Part shown: piece by piece, positions 59,451 to 64,000 of the stretch
Position numbering within the stretch: position 1 is the first letter of the stretch
Layout of the letters: every line of letters begins with the position of its first letter
Origin: Cyathus striatus
Taxonomy: Eukaryota > Basidiomycota > Agaricomycetes > Agaricales > Nidulariaceae
Length of the DNA stretch: 64,000 bases
Assembly: GCA_025738555.1 (NCBI GenBank)
Contig: JAOVFP010000001.1
Coordinates: 5,766,001 to 5,830,000, forward strand
Direction: 5' to 3'
The notes under the pieces: model-generated
What the model saw: the letters and a program-made list of their open reading frames with translations, nothing else
The model's database searches: none
What the model was told of the DNA's origin: nothing
Position numbers and translations under genes: made by a program

Positions 59451-59990
59451 GGCTGATCACAAATGGCTGGTATCCAAATATCCATGAATATTATCTGAAT
59501 TTAGCTATCCAGATGATTTCCATGGGTATTCAGGTGTTTTTAGTTCATCCAGAGCACCCATCTATATTTAGTGTTTGTATATTCTGGATCTGACTTAAAC
59601 ATGTTCAGGGTCATCTGGATATGTTAATTCTGTCTGAATAGACTAGTTATCTCCCCTTTCTGCCCCTTGATTTTGTGAATACTGCTCTTCCCTTCACTTA
59701 TAATTGAAAAATATATATATATTATACTATAATGTCACCAGGAGGGCCTAGGTGTGGGTCTCATGGTAGAGGTGCCACTAGAGGATCCAAAGTATCCACC
59801 TCTGTAGGAAGTAATTAGGGGACACCATTTCCAAGTCAGCCTGTCACTCCTGATAAATCTCAAAACCCATCACTGGCTCATATTCCTCTCCCATATACTC
59901 TAACTGTTTCTGATGGGGACATTGGAACTGGGTATATTCTGCCCTCTTGCTCAGTACTGCTATCTCCTGTAAAGCTGTATGTGCCACTCC
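59445..59990 (+). pseudogene. Possible hAT transposon 5' remnant
   Basis: TAGGGCTGATCACAAATGG (59448) looks like a hAT-type terminus. It is followed by repeated ATCCAGATG/TATCCATGAATAT subterminal motifs and a frame MSPGGPRCGSHGRGATRGSK (59731) typical of the Gly/Arg-rich start of transposases. The frame stops soon after (GSN*) and no catalytic part is left. Tentative. Confidence 0.3.
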
Positions 59991-59997
59991 CACACAT

Positions 59998-60120
59998 GTC
60001 TCAACTTACTTGCACCTGACTCTCACTTGACTCTCATCTGACTGTCATTTGACTCTCAACTGAGTCTCAATAGTCAACTGAGAATCTCATTAGAGTCAGT
60101 TGAGAGTCAGTTGAGACTTC
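59998..60120. repeat. Clustered TGACTCTCA repeats with inverted copies
   Basis: Five direct units spaced about 11 bases apart (TGACTCTCACT, TGACTCTCATC, TGACTGTCATT, TGACTCTCAAC, TGAGTCTCAAT) are followed by their inverse (GAGTCAGTTGAGAGTCAGTTGAG). The block can fold into a hairpin, and TGACTC is also the core recognised by Gcn4/AP-1-type factors. Confidence 0.55.
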
Positions 60121-61055
60121 CTGAATAACATGCTGGAACAAGTGTTGTCATTTAAGATTAAGTTGATCTAAGGTGCTAACAGGAATTGAGTTTGTTTGTA
60201 TCACAACACCTGAGTGTTGAGGAATATTTAGTGAAGATATTCTTGGGAATTTGATAGATGGTCTTGTACAGCAAGAGCTACATGAATCAATATATTATTA
60301 GAAAATGCATGGGAGATTTGTTTAAGGGAAATATGCTGAAATAAATAAGTATGTAAATAAAGGGGGCATGTCAGTAGTAGGAATCTGTACCATAAGGGTA
60401 TGATTCTTGTCTTTTTCAGGTGCTGGTAATATGTATTTTGCATGGGTACATATATTGGCCAGTTTCAAAGGGTACAGCATCCATACCCTCTAAGTCAAAT
60501 TTGGCTCACAATGTGTTCCCTTGGCTAATGTACATTTCTAAATTTATCACCTATGTTCTGAATACCAAAGTATTATACTCTCCCTTCTTCTGTTCTCTAC
60601 AACAGTAAATTATGAATTTCAGGACTTGAAGATATTTAGTACACCACCATCATGTAATATTACTCTCTCATGGCTGCAGACCCTCAGATACACATATTTC
60701 AGGTGACAGTACTTTGTGTGTAGAATAACAGCAGGGCTCTGGTGCATTTCACAAAACACACATTCCATAAATGTTGTGACATAAATGATCCAGGTGTCAT
60801 CACATGCTCCCTCAGCAAATGTACTTTTCTACATTTATCACTTGTGTTCTGAATAATGCCATCTAATATTCAGCATTCAACACCCTATTCTGTTTTCTAT
60901 CAAACTAGATAATGTGTTATAAGAAATGACCAGATGTAGTACACTAGTATGCTATTTGTAGGACTTTCCCACACCCCCTGAACACTAGATATGCATAAGT
61001 GTTAGCCAAAATTATTATACAAGTGTAGTGTTTATGATTGTGGCAATCTTCTATC
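60121..61055. other. Gene-free AT-rich stretch
   Basis: Two short related segments (ATGTACATTTCTAAATTTATCACCTATGTTCTGAATA near 60530 and its relative near 60825) show an old duplication. No gene was seen. Confidence 0.4.
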
Positions 61056-61059
61056 TAAT

Positions 61060-61640
61060 GATCACCTAGGTCATAAGTGATCATTAGGTGTTTTGAAGGG
61101 TTGTTCACCCATTAATACTAAATCTAATGGTGATCATAAGTGATCAATGAATGTTTCAATGGGTTATTGGTTTATTATTAGTACTATTAATTATTCAGGT
61201 GATCATATGTGATCATTAAGTGTCCCAAGAGTATAGTAACCTATTATTGCTAGATTTAATGGTGATTATAAGTGATCAATGAATGTTTCAATGGGTTATT
61301 AGCTTATTATTAGTACTAATAATTGTTCAGGTGATCATATGTGATCATTAAGTATTTCAAGAGCATAGTAACCTATTATTACTAGATCTAATGGTGATCA
61401 TAAGTGATCATTGAGTGTTTCAATAGGGTATTAGCTTATTATTACTACTGATGATTATTCAGGTGATCATAGGTGATCATTAAGTATTTCAAGAGTATAT
61501 TCACCTATTATTATTAGATATAATGGTGATCATAAGTGATCATTGAGTACTTCACAAGTATATTCACCTATTATTACTAGATCTAATAGTGATCATAAGT
61601 GATCATTGAGTCTTGCAAGGGTATATTAGTATATTATTAA
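61060..61640 (+). repeat. Satellite with palindromic GTGATCATAAGTGATCA unit (about 65 bp)
   Basis: GTGATCATRWGTGATCA occurs at about 61066, 61130, 61199, 61262, 61331, 61395, 61461, 61528 and 61589. Spacing is 62-70 bases and two alternating unit types (ATAAG and ATATG/ATAGG centres) give a 131-bp higher-order period. Each unit holds two TGATCA palindromes. Confidence 0.88.
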
Positions 61641-61682
61641 TACTAATGAATCCACAGCATCACATATGTCACAAATATTCCT

Positions 61683-62345
61683 GTGCATGGCATTTGTCAC
61701 ATTCTTACCACGCGTCACATTTGTCACACTAATTCCCACGCTTCATATTTGTCACGTTCCTCTCGCGCGTCACATCAGTCACATATATTCCCGCGTATTG
61801 CATTTGTCATGTTCCTCTCGCATGTTACATCTGTGACACATATTCCCATGTATCGTATTTGTCACATTCTTACCGCGTGTCACATCAGTCACACTAATTC
61901 CCGCGCTTCACATTTGTCACGTTCTTATGCGCGTCACATATGTCACACTAATTCCCACGCTTCACATTTGTCACGTTCTTATGCGCGTCACATATGTCAC
62001 ACATATTCCCGCGCATCGCATTTGTCACGTTCTTATTGCGCATCACATATGTCACACTTATTCCCATGCATTGTGTCGTTCTTGCTGCGCATCACATATG
62101 TCACACTTATTCCCATGCATCATGTTTGTCATGTTCTTACGCATGTCACATATGTCACACTTATTCCCGCGCTTCATATTTGTCACATTTGTCACACTAT
62201 TCATGCACATCATGTCTCTGATATGTGTCACTCGTCACATATGTCACACTTTGCACATGCATAACACATTTTACAGTTTTCATGCATATCACATGTCACA
62301 TTTGTCATATTTTTGAGGTGTTTCACATGTTATCACACTTGTCAC
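61683..62345 (+). repeat. 54-bp-type minisatellite rich in TGTCACA, CpG-retaining
   Basis: Units of about 54-62 bp contain ATTCCCGCGCTTCACATTTG, TCACGTTCTTA and GCGCGTCACATATGTCACAC. The unit length is a multiple of three, so long His/Ser/Thr-rich frames stay open without being genes. It contains many CpGs in an otherwise CpG-poor block. Confidence 0.88.
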
Positions 62346-63659
62346 ATATTTCAGGTGTAACACAAGATTTTTGCAAATGTCATTTTTTTCATCATGGTCC
62401 AGGTCACAGTAGATCTATAATCAAAATCATTCCAACACCTTGCATGACCCAAGAATTAAAGGGCTGAGGTGTTTCACCTTTTCTATTGACAATCAGTGGC
62501 TGACCAGTTGACTGTCATTCACTGAATTAGACCCTTTTGACTGACAGGGTCTGACCCAGTCATTGACAATGCTGCCTGGTGACACCACAGTTAACTATTA
62601 ATTCATTACTTAGCAATGTAATTTGGCCTTTGATATTAATAACTTAGTTAAATTTGAAAATTATGTCTAAAGGAAATTCTGGAATAGCAGTTGCATGGAC
62701 CACTTCCTGATACTGTCTTGTTAGATTAGACAAGAACATTGTGAAATGCTTGTTGAGTGTCAATTTTAGATAGTGTCTGACCCCTAACAAGCAAGAAAGT
62801 AATGGCCACTGGGTAAGAGTGAGTAGACAAATACCAGAAGTGTGAATACATATGGCAGTGTAGAGGTGAAATTGACTGTGACACAATATTACTAAGAGTG
62901 AAGATAGTTTTCATTACTTTGTATCAATAAAACAAAGAAACTACAAAGTAGTCATGTAGAATTAACAGATATGTGATTCAATAATGTTTGTTAAAGACAT
63001 TTGTTTAACCAATGCTTGATGCAGGAATCATAATCATCTAATGACTGAGATGTATAAGTTTGATATGGAATAACATATTTCACTAATCTTTCACATATTT
63101 TATTCATGTGTAGTTCTATCACTGTTCTGTTCAATAGTAAAATGTTCACTGCCATCTTAATACATCTCTAGTTCAGATTGTAAAACACCTCATACCATCT
63201 AATTTCCAAATTTTTCATACTTTGTCAATTGACCTACATAGATGTACTACATTTTCAATTCTAGTTCTTATTATTGTTACACTTCCACAAACTTCTAATT
63301 GTCATATCCTATGTGATGACCTTCAATTCTACAGAAATATATTTGTTTTCTTTTGTTTCAATAAGTTACTCTGCACATTTGAATACTTTACTTCTGTAAC
63401 AATTTGAACAATGGGATGGATATATAGGTAACCACACACATGTGATCAATTTCTGTCCTTTTGGCCATTAAGCATTCAGTACCTCATAACTCCCTCTCTG
63501 ACTGTGCCATTATATTTCACAAGTGTGAGCAAATGTAAAAAGCAAAAATAAATACATATACTTACTATTGTTATATTCTGTGTCTGATAAATAAAACTTG
63601 AAATATTTCACATGTTATAACAGGTCCAAAAAGTGATGGATAACATGATATTTACAACC
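62346..63659. other. Unique-looking spacer between inverted minisatellites
   Basis: AT-rich, CpG-poor, no gene recognised. The ends mirror each other: CATTTGTCATATTTTTGAGGT (62299) and, inverted, ACCTCAAAAACATGACAAATG (63657). Confidence 0.45.
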
Positions 63660-64000
63660 TCAAAAACATGACAAATGTGACATGTGACATGCATGAAAAC
63701 TGTGAAATGTGTCACATGTGTGCAAAGCGTGACATACATGATGAATGACATGCATCAAAGATGTGACACATGTGAATAGTGTGACAAATGTGACAAATGT
63801 GATGCATGGGAATAAGTGTGATATATGTGATGCACAGCAAGAATGTGACAAATGCGGTGCGTGGGAATATGTGTGACATATGTGACGCGCATAAGAACGT
63901 GACAAATGTGAAGCGTGGGAATATGTGTGACTGATGTGAAGCGCGGGAATTAGTGTGACTGATGTGACACATGGTAAGAACATGACAAATACAATACATG
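63657..64000 (-). repeat. Inverted copy of the TGTCACA minisatellite, cut by the window end
   Basis: This is the reverse complement of the 61683-62345 array (GTGTGACATATGTGACGCGC and AAGAACGTGACAAATGTGAAG). It starts with the same junction sequence in inverted order. It continues past base 64000. Confidence 0.85.

Noticed and set aside
61060..62345. CRISPR-like appearance of regularly spaced repeats
   Set aside because: Units are contiguous satellites with diverging copies, no unique spacers, and the genome is eukaryotic.
61683..62467. 193- and 129-codon frames rich in His, Ser and Thr
   Set aside because: The 54-bp satellite unit is a multiple of three, so frames stay open by periodicity.

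Overview
The window looks like accessory DNA from an agaricomycete (mushroom-forming basidiomycete). It has short GT-AG introns of about 50 bases, an intron-rich P450, an F-box protein, NB-ARC/TPR and NACHT/WD40 proteins of the fungal NLR type, an intron-containing tRNA-Asp, and many transposons of basidiomycete type. The species cannot be told from the sequence alone.

Layout. 0.5-9 kb is ordinary gene space: a cytochrome P450, an F-box protein on the opposite strand, tRNA-Asp(GTC) and a four-helix membrane protein. From about 10.6 to 26.5 kb the sequence turns AT-rich and almost free of CpG. This block holds a large decayed transposon gene with a hAT-type MITE and a tRNA-like/palindromic repeat inserted in it, a second related MITE, a complete Tc1 element, and an NB-ARC/TPR gene whose 5' end lies exactly at the block edge. 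26.6-32.8 kb is CpG-rich, relic-rich and without a confident gene. 32,815-43,126 is one 10.3 kb transposon with 190-bp terminal inverted repeats and a 9-bp target duplication. It carries convergent DUF6589 and RecQ-like helicase genes. A 3.1 kb Tc1/mariner-like transposon later entered its helicase gene, and a 647-bp foldback MITE entered one of its termini. 43-52 kb holds a WD40/DUF2415 gene, a Helitron-like element and relics. At 52.5 kb a NACHT/WD40 NLR gene starts. Its first exon has normal CpG content, but from about 52.6 kb to 61.7 kb CpG again almost vanishes (about eight CG counted by eye in 9 kb, five of them in a solo LTR). The end of the window is tandem and inverted satellite DNA.

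Two themes link the regions. First, a CpG-directed C-to-T process has marked two blocks: paired repeat copies show every CpG of the intact copy turned into TG or CA in the copy inside a block, and several genes are broken by TGA where an arginine (CGA) is expected. Second, both NLR-type genes start at a block boundary and read inwards. Each has a long open, near-identical repeat array that has lost almost all CpG, and each is broken only once (one TGA; one single-base loss in a T run). The strongest candidate for an undescribed system is the DUF6589 + RecQ element, where DUF6589 is a plausible transposase.
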